From the NCBI GenBank assembly GCA_035544875.1, contig DASZZP010000012.1, forward strand, positions 1 to 64,000: a stretch of 64,000 bases of DNA, in the 5' to 3' direction. How positions within the stretch are numbered: position 1 is the stretch's first letter; every line of letters begins with the position of its first letter. The position numbers and the translations under genes were made by a program. This stretch comes from JASLEW01 sp035544875. GTDB lineage: Bacteria; Acidobacteriota; Thermoanaerobaculia; Multivoradales; UBA5704. Under the pieces are notes generated by a model. It did no database searches and was not told the origin of the DNA. It saw nothing but the letters and a program-made list of their open reading frames with translations. Shown here piece by piece: positions 43,225 to 51,700 of the stretch.

Positions 43225-45708
43225 GTGAGCCAGGACCTCCTCCTCTTCGCCCAGCTGGTGATCTTCCTCACCGGCGCCGTCCTGTACGGATTCCTGGCCA
43301 GCGACCTGCTGCACCAGCCGCGCGCCTTTGCCAGCACCGCGATGCGTCTGCTGGTCGCCTGTCTGGGCTTCTGGTACGCCGGGTGCTTCATCGCCGAGTT
43401 GACGCACATCCTGCTGCCGGGGCTGGTGCCGGAGCGGTTCGCCAGCGCCTTCGGCCTGGTGCGCGGCTTTGCCTGGCTGCTCAGCTTTCCCCTGCTCGTC
43501 CACGCCTCCTGGTCGCTGACCGAGCAGCGCCCGTCGCGGATCTGGCTGGTGCCCGGCTACTTCTCCATAGGGCTCTTCCTGCCTGCCGCGGCGCGCGCCT
43601 GGCAGGGGCGCGGCGTCGGGCTGGGCGAGACCGCGCGCCAGGTCTATCCGCTGGTGCTCGTGCACGCGACGCTTGCCGGCGCGATCACCGCGTGGCTGCT
43701 CGGCGCCGCGCTCGGCCGCGCGCCGGACCTGCGGCAGGCCCGCTTCCTGCGCTGGCTGCTCGCCGGCGTGGCGCTGATGGTGGCGCTCATCGCCGGCGGC
43801 GCCGCGGCGCGGCCCGTTGCCGCCCTGGCGCCGGCTGGCGTTCCCGGTCCCGCCGCCGGCGGTGCGCTGTGGGGCGAGGCCCTCTGGCGGCTCTCGTCGG
43901 AGCTCTCCTCACTGGTGCTCGGCCTCGTCTTTCTGGCTTTTGTCCAGCGCTACGGCCTGCTGCGCCTGTCGCTCTCGCGGCGCAGCATGCGGCGCCTCCT
44001 CTACGTGATCGGCGCCATGGCGCTGCTGACCCTGGCCGGCCCCGCGGTGGGGATCGCTGGCACCGCTGCCTCGCGCCGGCTGGTCGCCGGCGGCCTCCTG
44101 GTGGCGCTGGCGGCGGCGGCGATCGCGATCCCCGCCGAGCGGCTGGCGCGCCGCCGCTTCCCCGGCCTCAGGCGGCTGCTTGGCCAGGCCGTCCGGGCCG
44201 ACGAGATCGAGGAGCTGACCCGCCGCCTGCGCTCCTGGACGTTCGCCGAGTCGGAGCTGCGCAGCCTGACCGCCGAGGAGCTGACTCGCTGGCTGGGGGT
44301 CCGCGCCCGCTTCGTGCCAGCGCCGGCAGATTTTCGCGACCCGTCCCGCGGCAGCGCCGGATCGAAGGCGGGCGGCGGCGGCGCCGGGCCGCGCGCGGCC
44401 GGCCGGGAGGGCGAAGGCGACGCTCATGGCAGCCGCGGCGCGAGCGCGGCAGAGTGGGGGTTGTGGCGCCACTTCAGCGATCCCGAGACGCGGGCGGTAA
44501 ATCGGCTCGACGAGCCGAGCGCCCGGCTCGCTACCCTGCTCGACCGGGCCGACCTCCAGGCCGCCTTCCCGCTGCGCGTGGCAGGCGCCCTCGACAGCGT
44601 GCTGGGGCTCGAGATCGGCGACGCGGCGGCCGGCTACGAAGAGGGGGAGCGAGAGGCGGTGCAGGTCGTGGTCAACCAGCTGGCCGCGGTGCTCGAGGTC
44701 CGGCGGTCGGTCGCCGCCCAGCTCGCCGCGGAGCGCCGCTTGGCGGAACACGAGCGGCTGAGCCTGCTCGGACTGGTCGCGGCCTCGCTGGCGCACGAGC
44801 TCAAGAACCCGCTCTCGTCCATGAAGGCGCTGACCCAGACGGTGCTGGAGGAGCGCGAGAGGGCCGACCCGGGCGGCGATCAGGCCCAGGACCTGCGGCT
44901 GATCGTCGAGCAGATCGATCGCCTGCACGAGGTTGCCCGCGAGATGCTGAGCTTCGTGCGCAAGCCGCCGGAGGGAGCGGCTCTGGAAGCGGCGGCGCGT
45001 GGAGGATCGGAGGGCGGTTCCCCCACCGCCGCGCCGGGAGAGGAAGCGGTTGCACTCAGCCCGATGTTGCGCAGCACGCTCTATATCCTGCGCCACCTCG
45101 CCCGGCAGCGCGGCGTCGAGATCGAGGCCGACGAGCTCTGCGAGGTCGGCCGGGTGCGCGGCACCGCCGCGGCCTGGCAGACCGTGCTCTTCAACCTGAG
45201 CCTCAACGCGGTCCAGCATGCACCGGCGAGCTCGAAGGTGAGGATCGGCCTGAGCCGCGAAGGCAGGCACGCTTCTCCAAGCGGCGGAGAGATCCAGGAG
45301 GCGCGGGAAAGCCCCGATCTTGCGCGGCGCGAATCAGCGGGGCGGGTGACCTTCTGGACCGAGAACACCGGTCCCGCCATCGACCCGCAAATCGTCCGCC
45401 GGTTCCAGGCGACGGCGAGAGCCGGCGCGCCGGATCCTTTGCCCGCGCCGGCCGGCGCAGCCGAGTATTTGGCGGCGGCAGGGAGCGCGCCCGAATACTT
45501 GCCCCGGCCCGCGGGCGCGCCTGATCGCTTGCCCACCGCGCCGGCGGGCGCTCCGCAGCTGCCATTGGCCAGGGGGGAGGGCACCGGCCTGGGGCTGGCA
45601 TTGGTGGCGCAGCGAGTGCGCGAGCTGGCGGGCGAGGTGACGCTCGAGAGCTCGCCCGAGCTGATCGTCTTCCGGGTGCAGGTGCCTGACCCCGGAGAGG
45701 CCCGGTGA
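43225..45708 (+). CDS. Membrane-bound histidine kinase (seven-TM/GAF-type sensor)
   Basis: From GTG 43225 this is an 827-residue kinase. Some eight hydrophobic segments (1-320) are followed by a GAF-like region and a HisKA domain with phospho-acceptor LAHELKNPLSS (His about residue 523). The HATPase_c domain has NLSLNAVQHA near 665, ENTGPAIDP near 713 and GEGTGLGLAL near 785. The ATP lid between the last two motifs carries a ~50-residue Pro/Ala/Gly insertion of repeats like PAGAxEYL. It probably phosphorylates the NtrC-type regulator encoded next. It is divergent from the biosynthetic operon. Confidence 0.85.
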   Translation: MSQDLLLFAQLVIFLTGAVLYGFLASDLLHQPRAFASTAMRLLVACLGFWYAGCFIAELTHILLPGLVPERFASAFGLVRGFAWLLSFPLLVHASWSLTEQRPSRIWLVPGYFSIGLFLPAAARAWQGRGVGLGETARQVYPLVLVHATLAGAITAWLLGAALGRAPDLRQARFLRWLLAGVALMVALIAGGAAARPVAALAPAGVPGPAAGGALWGEALWRLSSELSSLVLGLVFLAFVQRYGLLRLSLSRRSMRRLLYVIGAMALLTLAGPAVGIAGTAASRRLVAGGLLVALAAAAIAIPAERLARRRFPGLRRLLGQAVRADEIEELTRRLRSWTFAESELRSLTAEELTRWLGVRARFVPAPADFRDPSRGSAGSKAGGGGAGPRAAGREGEGDAHGSRGASAAEWGLWRHFSDPETRAVNRLDEPSARLATLLDRADLQAAFPLRVAGALDSVLGLEIGDAAAGYEEGEREAVQVVVNQLAAVLEVRRSVAAQLAAERRLAEHERLSLLGLVAASLAHELKNPLSSMKALTQTVLEERERADPGGDQAQDLRLIVEQIDRLHEVAREMLSFVRKPPEGAALEAAARGGSEGGSPTAAPGEEAVALSPMLRSTLYILRHLARQRGVEIEADELCEVGRVRGTAAAWQTVLFNLSLNAVQHAPASSKVRIGLSREGRHASPSGGEIQEARESPDLARRESAGRVTFWTENTGPAIDPQIVRRFQATARAGAPDPLPAPAGAAEYLAAAGSAPEYLPRPAGAPDRLPTAPAGAPQLPLARGEGTGLGLALVAQRVRELAGEVTLESSPELIVFRVQVPDPGEAR

Positions 45709-45732
45709 CCGTGACGAACGCGAGGACCAGAG

Positions 45733-45921
45733 CGAAATTGGCCCGTGCGCCAGGGGAGGGGGCGTCCCCTTCCCCCCCGGCGCCGCCGGGCAGGGACCCG
45801 GCGGCTTCGGACAACCGGGAAGGGGATCGAGGGGTTGCGGGGGGCGATCCGATTGATGCTTCGAGTAGGCCTACACCGCCACATCGCAGCGCCGTTTCAT
45901 CCTTCCGGATCGGCACCGCCG
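45733..45921 (+). repeat. Repeat family 2, copy 3 (with inserted hairpin)
   Basis: Same orientation and sequence as copies 1 and 2, but the AGGGGT of the inner hairpin is replaced by ~35 nt containing a perfect GCCGCCGGG (45782-45790) / CCCGGCGGC (45797-45805) stem. It fills the gap between the kinase and response-regulator genes. Confidence 0.87.
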
Positions 45922-45933
45922 GTGGGGGCTAAG

Positions 45934-47421
45934 ATGGCCCCTGAGGTGCCTGAGGAGCGCCGAGGCACGGCGCAGCGGGGCCGGCGCAAGGCCTGCATCG
46001 TGGTGTGCGACGACGAGGCCGCAGCCCGGCGCGGCGTCATGCGAGCGCTGGGGCAAGATGAGTACGACTTCGTCGAGTGCCGCGACGGGCGAGAGTGTCT
46101 GGAGGCGCTGACGCGGCCGCGGGCGCGCGCCGACCTGGTGCTGCTCGACCTGCGAATGCCTGGGATCGACGGCATGGCCGCCCTCGGCCAGATCGTGAGC
46201 CTGCCGGCGGCGCCGGCGCCGCCGCCGGTCATCGTGGTGACCGCCGACGCATCGCTGCGCAGCGCCATCGCGGCGGTCAAGGCGGGGGCCGCCGACTACC
46301 TCGCCAAGCCCTACGACATCGAGGAGCTGCGGCTGGTGGTGCAGCGGACCCTGGAGACCGCGCGGCTGCGGCGCGAGAACCTCTGGCTCGCCGAGGAGGT
46401 GCGACAGCTCGCGGGCTCGCGCCGGCTGATCGGCGAATCGGCGGCGATGCGTGCCGTGATGGAGGACGTCGAGCGCGTGGCGCCGGCCGCGGCCACGGTG
46501 CTCATCCTGGGGGAGTCGGGCACCGGCAAGGAGCTGGTGGCCCGCAGCATCCATGAGCTCAGCGCGCGCGGCGGCAGCCCCCTGGTGACGCTCAACTGCG
46601 CGGCCATCCCGGACACCTTGGTGGAAAGCGAGCTGTTCGGCCATCTGCGCGGCGCCTTCACCGGCGCCGACCGGGACCGTGCCGGCAAGTTCCGCCAGGC
46701 CGACGGCGGCACGCTCTTCCTCGACGAGGTCGGCGATCTCTCGCTCGCGGCGCAGGCCAAGCTCCTACGCACGCTGCAGGAAGGCGTGGTCGAGCCGCTC
46801 GGCGGCGGGCGTCCAGTGGAGGTGGATGTGCGCGTCCTCGCGGCCACCCACCGCGACCTGAAGGCCATGGCCGCGGATGGGCGATTCCGCGAGGACCTGC
46901 TGTTCCGCCTGCGCGTCGTCGAGGTCCGGCTGCCGGCGCTGCGCGAGCGCGGCGACGACGTCGTGCAGCTCGCCCGCCACTTCCTGGCCCACAATGCCGG
47001 CGCCGGCCGCACGCCGCGCCATCCGGCGCGCTTGAACCTGTCGCCCGCCGCCGAACGGCTCCTCCTCGCCTACGCCTGGCCGGGCAACGTTCGCGAGCTG
47101 GCCAACGCGATCGAGCGCGCCGCGATCTTCTGCCGCGGCGACCTCATCCAGCCGGCAGATCTCCCGACCGACCTACGCACCGGCGCCGGGCCCGGCGAGG
47201 CGCCGGCCGCGGGAATGATCGACTGGCCGCGCGGCGCCGACTTCCAGACCGCGAAGGCCGAGGTCGTCGACCGCTTCGAGCGCGCCTACCTGGCGGCGGC
47301 GCTGCGCGAGCACGCCGGCAACCTGTCGCGCACCGCCGCGAGCCTCGGAATCCATCGCCAGAGCCTGCAGCAGAAACTGCGCAAGCTCGGCCTCCAGGCG
47401 AACCTCTTCCGCAGCGGCTGA
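45934..47421 (+). CDS. NtrC-family sigma-54-dependent response regulator
   Basis: The protein (495 aa) has a receiver domain (DDEAAARRG near 26, phospho-acceptor in VLLDLRMPG near 70, Lys in YLAKPYD). A sigma-54 AAA+ domain follows with Walker A GESGTGKE near 190, the sigma-contact loop GAFTGA near 245 and Walker B GGTLFLDEVGDL near 265. The C-terminus is a Fis-type helix-turn-helix (LSRTAASLGIHRQSLQQKL). All elements needed to activate sigma-54 promoters are intact. It follows the kinase gene after repeat copy 3 and is presumably its partner. Confidence 0.92.
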   Translation: MAPEVPEERRGTAQRGRRKACIVVCDDEAAARRGVMRALGQDEYDFVECRDGRECLEALTRPRARADLVLLDLRMPGIDGMAALGQIVSLPAAPAPPPVIVVTADASLRSAIAAVKAGAADYLAKPYDIEELRLVVQRTLETARLRRENLWLAEEVRQLAGSRRLIGESAAMRAVMEDVERVAPAAATVLILGESGTGKELVARSIHELSARGGSPLVTLNCAAIPDTLVESELFGHLRGAFTGADRDRAGKFRQADGGTLFLDEVGDLSLAAQAKLLRTLQEGVVEPLGGGRPVEVDVRVLAATHRDLKAMAADGRFREDLLFRLRVVEVRLPALRERGDDVVQLARHFLAHNAGAGRTPRHPARLNLSPAAERLLLAYAWPGNVRELANAIERAAIFCRGDLIQPADLPTDLRTGAGPGEAPAAGMIDWPRGADFQTAKAEVVDRFERAYLAAALREHAGNLSRTAASLGIHRQSLQQKLRKLGLQANLFRSG

Positions 47422-47450
47422 GTCTCCCCAGCCGCATCGACGATGGCTGC

Positions 47451-47666
47451 TCAGAGCGACAGGAAAAACACGAGATTCTTCACCTCGTCCTGATCATGGT
47501 TGCAGAGCATCCTAGACTCAGCGTTGGCTCTTTCCAGATGATGCGAATCGGCCTCGCCAAGTTGACCGAGATCGCGGGCTGTCACGGCGTCGATGCCGGA
47601 CGAACGAAGCTGGCGTCCCACTTCCGTGGGGACACTCTCATCGAGATAGAAGCGGAGCTCGCTCAC
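47451..47666 (-). CDS. Shortened DUF5615 (PIN-like) toxin
   Basis: From GTG 47666 (GTGA overlap with the DUF433 gene) 71 residues begin with the DUF5615 opening LRFYLDESVPTEVGRQLRSSG and IDAVTARDLGQLGEADSHHL. They then pass from LCNHDQ straight to DEVKNLVFFL, which looks like the last helix of this family. The central ~35 residues, where the rest of the nuclease fold lies, appear deleted, so the toxin is probably inactive. Confidence 0.6.
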   Translation of the reverse strand: MSELRFYLDESVPTEVGRQLRSSGIDAVTARDLGQLGEADSHHLERANAESRMLCNHDQDEVKNLVFFLSL

Positions 47667-47965
47667 CCGGTCGTGCAGCGCCCCTGCTCTACCAGGCGCT
47701 TCCGCCACAGCTCGGCTTGATCCGAGTTCGCGCGGATCTCGGCATCGAGAGCGACCTTGTGGCGGTAGTAGTAGGACAGAGCTGCATGGACCTGCGCCAG
47801 ATCGAGATCGAATTGAGCGGCAAGCTGATCGGCAGTCATGCCGGCCAGAGTGTGATACGCGGCCAAGTCGGAGACGCGTATCGTCGTACCAGCGATCACC
47901 GGCTGACCGCTGCGAATCTCCGGATCGCTCACGACGATTTCGATGGGGAGAACTTGTGCGGACAC
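47663..47965 (-). CDS. DUF433 antitoxin
   Basis: A 100-residue protein with the DUF433 pattern SDPEIRSGQPVIAGTTIRVSDL near residue 13, then GMTADQLAAQFDLDLAQVHAAL and a YYYRH motif near 66. DUF433 proteins are the usual antitoxin partners of DUF5615 toxins and bind DNA through this winged-helix fold. It starts at a GTG with GAGGAG upstream and is coupled to the toxin gene. Confidence 0.78.
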   Translation of the reverse strand: MSAQVLPIEIVVSDPEIRSGQPVIAGTTIRVSDLAAYHTLAGMTADQLAAQFDLDLAQVHAALSYYYRHKVALDAEIRANSDQAELWRKRLVEQGRCTTG

Positions 47966-48122
47966 GTGGGCTCCTCGGAAGCTCTGGCCTATCGCTTCAG
48001 AAGGATACCACGACGGGTTCGCGCCGGGAGGCGGCGCCTCGCCTGCTCATCGCTCCGTGTTTTCCCGAGAGTCAGGGTGCGCTTGCGACCGTAGACGATC
48101 GTGCTTCTTGAGTCTGGGAAGT

Positions 48123-48166
48123 TGGAGGCGACGGGCGGATTCGAACCGCCGAATAAGTTTTTGGGA
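48123..48166 (-). pseudogene. 3' fragment of a tRNA, tRNA-Cys-like
   Basis: The minus strand has a perfect T-arm (GGCGG TTCGAAT CCGCC), the acceptor 3' strand CGTCGCC, discriminator T and an encoded CCA at 48125-48123. The U73 discriminator and the GGCGACG-type acceptor fit tRNA-Cys. Upstream similarity fades in the anticodon region (CCCAAAAA instead of TGCAAAA), and no complementary GGCGACG 5' strand is present, so this is a truncated copy. Confidence 0.7.
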
Positions 48167-48220
48167 CCCTCGTCATCACCACCTGTCGGTCGGAGGAGTC
48201 CTGGCCACCCCGGCGGGACA

Positions 48221-48339
48221 GCGCGTCGCAGGTCGCCTCCCTGCCGAGGTCCGCGAGCCCCACCACAACCCCAAAGAGCGTCTTTCTCCCGTCCTCCCCC
48301 GGCGAGCGGACCTCGGCAGGGAGGCAACCTGCGACGCGC
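48221..48339 (+). repeat. Palindromic repeat family 1, copy C
   Basis: Arms of 34 nt (48221-48254, 48306-48339) match at 33 of 34 positions around a 51-nt loop with CCCCAAAGAGCGT. It is nearly identical to copy B and shares its left flank. Confidence 0.88.
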
Positions 48340-48741
48340 CCCCGGCCGGTCACCTGCCCGCACCCACGCCGACGGTCGACGGGTCAGCGACCACCGCGGG
48401 CGGCGCCACCACGGTCCGTCCCCCGACACCAGATTCCTTTTTTCTTGAAGCCTGCTGCCAGGAGGCCCAATCAATCGGCGGGAATGGGCCTGCCGCGCCC
48501 AATCGACTATACTCACCGCGTTTCGCGACGATGTAGCAGCAGCGCCGCCCGCTCCACGGTTGATGCAGCACCTTCGTGACCTCGATCTACGCGGGCCATC
48601 CGCACTCGCATCTTGCGCCGACCAGCCCTCCCGCCGCCTTTGCCGCTCATCGCTCCACTACCTGCCGCGCGCCTCGCGCCGCCGGCCTTGGCTCGCCCGC
48701 CGAGACCGGCGGCCGCTGCCGCCGCTGCCGGAGATCCAGCC
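48340..48741. other. Upstream region of the BNR-propeller gene
   Basis: About 400 nt without a gene I can support. A TATACT at 48508-48513 could be a -10 box but lacks a good -35. The part at 48388-48429 resembles 58734-58776, suggesting a shared element. Confidence 0.4.
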
Positions 48742-51700
48742 ATGACCGCATCGACCGCCGCCGCCAGGGTCCGACCGGGCCTACTCGCCCTCGCCGTTCT
48801 CTTCCTCGCCTTCCTCGGCGCAGGGGCCATGACGGCCGCGGCGGGCGCCGTGACCGCCGCCAGGGGCGCGGCGGCGGACAAGAGCGGCGGCAGCGGCGGA
48901 CCGTTCTTCGATCCCGCCCGCTTCAAGGGACTCAAGTGGCGCGAGGTCGGGCCTTACCGAGGCGGCCGTTCGGCGGCGGTGACCGGCATCCCCGGCGACC
49001 GCGCCACCTACTACTTCGGCGCGACCGGCGGCGGCGTCTGGAAGACGACTGACGCCGGCCGCAGCTGGCACAGCGTCTCGGACGGCTTCTTCGGCGGCTC
49101 GATCGGCGACGTGGCGGTGTCGGCCTGGGACCCCAACGTGGTCTACGTGGGCACCGGCGAGGTGACGGTGCGCGGCAACGTCTCCGAAGGCGACGGCATG
49201 TGGAAGTCGACCGATGCCGGCAAGAGCTGGAAGCGCGCCGGCCTCGACGACTCCCGCCACATCACGCGCATCCGGATCCATCCGAAAAACCCCGACCTGG
49301 TCTATGCCGCCGTGCTCGGGCACCTCTTCGGACCGAGCGCCATGCGCGGCGTCTACCGCAGCAGCGACGGCGGCACCACCTGGAAGAGCATCCTCCATGT
49401 CAGCGACCAGGCCGGCGCCTTCGACCTGGCGATGGACCCGCAGAACCCGCTGGTGCTCTATGCCGGAATGTGGCGGGTCCGCCGCACTCCCAATAGCCTG
49501 GAGAGCGGCGGCGAAGGCTCCGGGCTGTGGAAGACTACCGATGGCGGCGACAGCTGGAGCGAGCTGTCGCACAACCCCGGCCTGCCGGAGGGGACCCTCG
49601 GCGTCGCCGGCGTCAGCGTCTCGGGCACCGACCCCGACAATCTCTACGCGATCGTCGAGGCCGAGCAGGGCGGCGTCTTCCGCTCCCGGGACGGCGGCAA
49701 GAGCTGGGCCAAGACCAGCGACGACCATGCCCTGCGCCAGCGTGCCTGGTACTACTCCCGCATCTTCGCCGACCCCGCGGACAGCGAGTCGGTCTACGTG
49801 GCCAACGTCTTTCTCCAGCACTCGAAGGACGGCGGCAAGAGCTGGACGCGCATCCGGGCGCCGCACGGCGATCACCACGATCTGTGGATCGCCCCCGAGG
49901 ACCCGCGGCGCATGATCAACGCCAACGACGGCGGCGCCAACGTCAGCGAGGATGGCGGCAAGAGCTGGACGCCGCAGGACAATCAGCCGACGGCCCAGAT
50001 CTACCGCGTCTCGACCGACACCCATTTTCCCTACCGGATCTATGGCGCCCAGCAGGACAACTCGGCGCTGCGCATCGCCAGCCGCAGCCCGTTCGGGGGC
50101 ATCGGCCGCCGCGACTGGACCGAGACCGCGGGCGGCGAGAGCGGTTACGTGGTGCCCGACCCCGGGAACCCCGACGTGGTCTACGGCGGCTCCTACGGCG
50201 GCTTCCTGGTGCGCCTGAATCACGTCACCGAAGAGTCGCGCGACATCAACGTCTGGCCCGACAACCCGATGGGCTGGGGGGCCGCCGATCTCAAGTACCG
50301 CTTCCAGTGGAACTTCCCGATCTTCTTCTCGCCCAACGACCCGCGGGTGCTCTACGCCGCGGCGCAGGTGCTCTTCAAGTCGGCCGACGAGGGCCAGAGC
50401 TGGACCGCGATCTCGCGCGACCTGACCCGCAACGACAAGTCCAGACAGGGTCCTTCCGGCGGCCCGATCACCAAGGACAACACTTCGATCGAGTACTACG
50501 ACACGATCTTCACCGCCGCCGAGTCGCCGGTCGCCCCGGGGGTGCTGTGGGCCGGTTCCGACGACGGCCTGGTGCACGTCTCGAAAGACGGCGGACTCAA
50601 CTGGAAGGACGTGACCCCGGCCGACCTTCCCGCCTGGGCGCAGATCAACAGCATCGAGGCGAGCCCGCATGCCGCGGCCGCCGCCTATTTCGCGGCTACC
50701 CGCTACAAGCTCGACGACCAGAATCCTTATCTCTACAAGACGAGCGACTACGGCGCGCACTGGACCCGGATCGTGGCGGGCATCGATCCCAATCACTTCA
50801 CGCGGGTGATTCGCGCCGATCCCGCCCGTGCAGGCCTGCTCTACGCCGGCACCGAGCGCGGGCTCTATGTCTCGCTCGACGACGGGGCGCGCTGGCAGAC
50901 CCTGCAGCTCAACCTGCCGCTGGTGCCGGTCACCGATCTGACGGTCAAGGAGGGCGACCTGGTGGCCGCCACCCAGGGGCGCGGCTTCTGGGTGCTCGAC
51001 GATCTCACGCCGCTGCGCGACCTGGCTGCCGAGCCGCGCGCGCCGCACGCGCTGCACCCGCTGGACGCCGCCGCGCCGCGTCTGTTCGCGCCTCGCCCGG
51101 CCTATCGCGCCTTCTTGGGCAATGGGCAGCAGCCCCCGGGGCAGGGGGAGAACGCCCCCGGCGGGGCGGTCATCTACTACCACCTGCGCGAGGCGCCGGC
51201 CAAGGGCCAGCTCAAGATCGAGATCCTCGCCGCGGACGGCACGGTGGTGCACAGCTACCGAGGCAAGCCGCCGGAGAAGCCGGCCGCCGCTCCGGCCGCG
51301 ACCGCCACACAGCCGGCGGCAGGCAAGGGCGCCGAGACGGCGGAGCAGAAAGGCGGCGGCAAGGAAGCGGCGGCCCAGGGAGCGGAAAAGGAGGGGGCCA
51401 AGGGAGCGGAAAAGGAGACCAAGGGAGCGCAAAAAGAGGGGGCTAAGGAAGCGGAAAAGGGGGCGGCCAAGGAAGCTGGAAAGGGGAAGGCCAAGGGGAC
51501 GGAGAAGGAAGCCAAGGAAGCCGAAGAGGAAGAGGACGCCAAAGCGCCGGCCGAGGCTGGCCTCAACCGCTTCGTCTGGGACCTCACCCATACCAAGGGC
51601 AAGGGGTTTCCGGGCATGGTGCTGTGGACGGGCGAACCATTCGGGCCGCTGGCCGCGCCCGGCAAGTACCAGGTCCGGCTGACCGTCGGCAAGGATTCGC

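Noticed and set aside
48123..48200. A complete tRNA gene
   Set aside because: The T-arm and acceptor 3' strand are present but no matching 5' acceptor strand, D-arm or proper anticodon stem follows.
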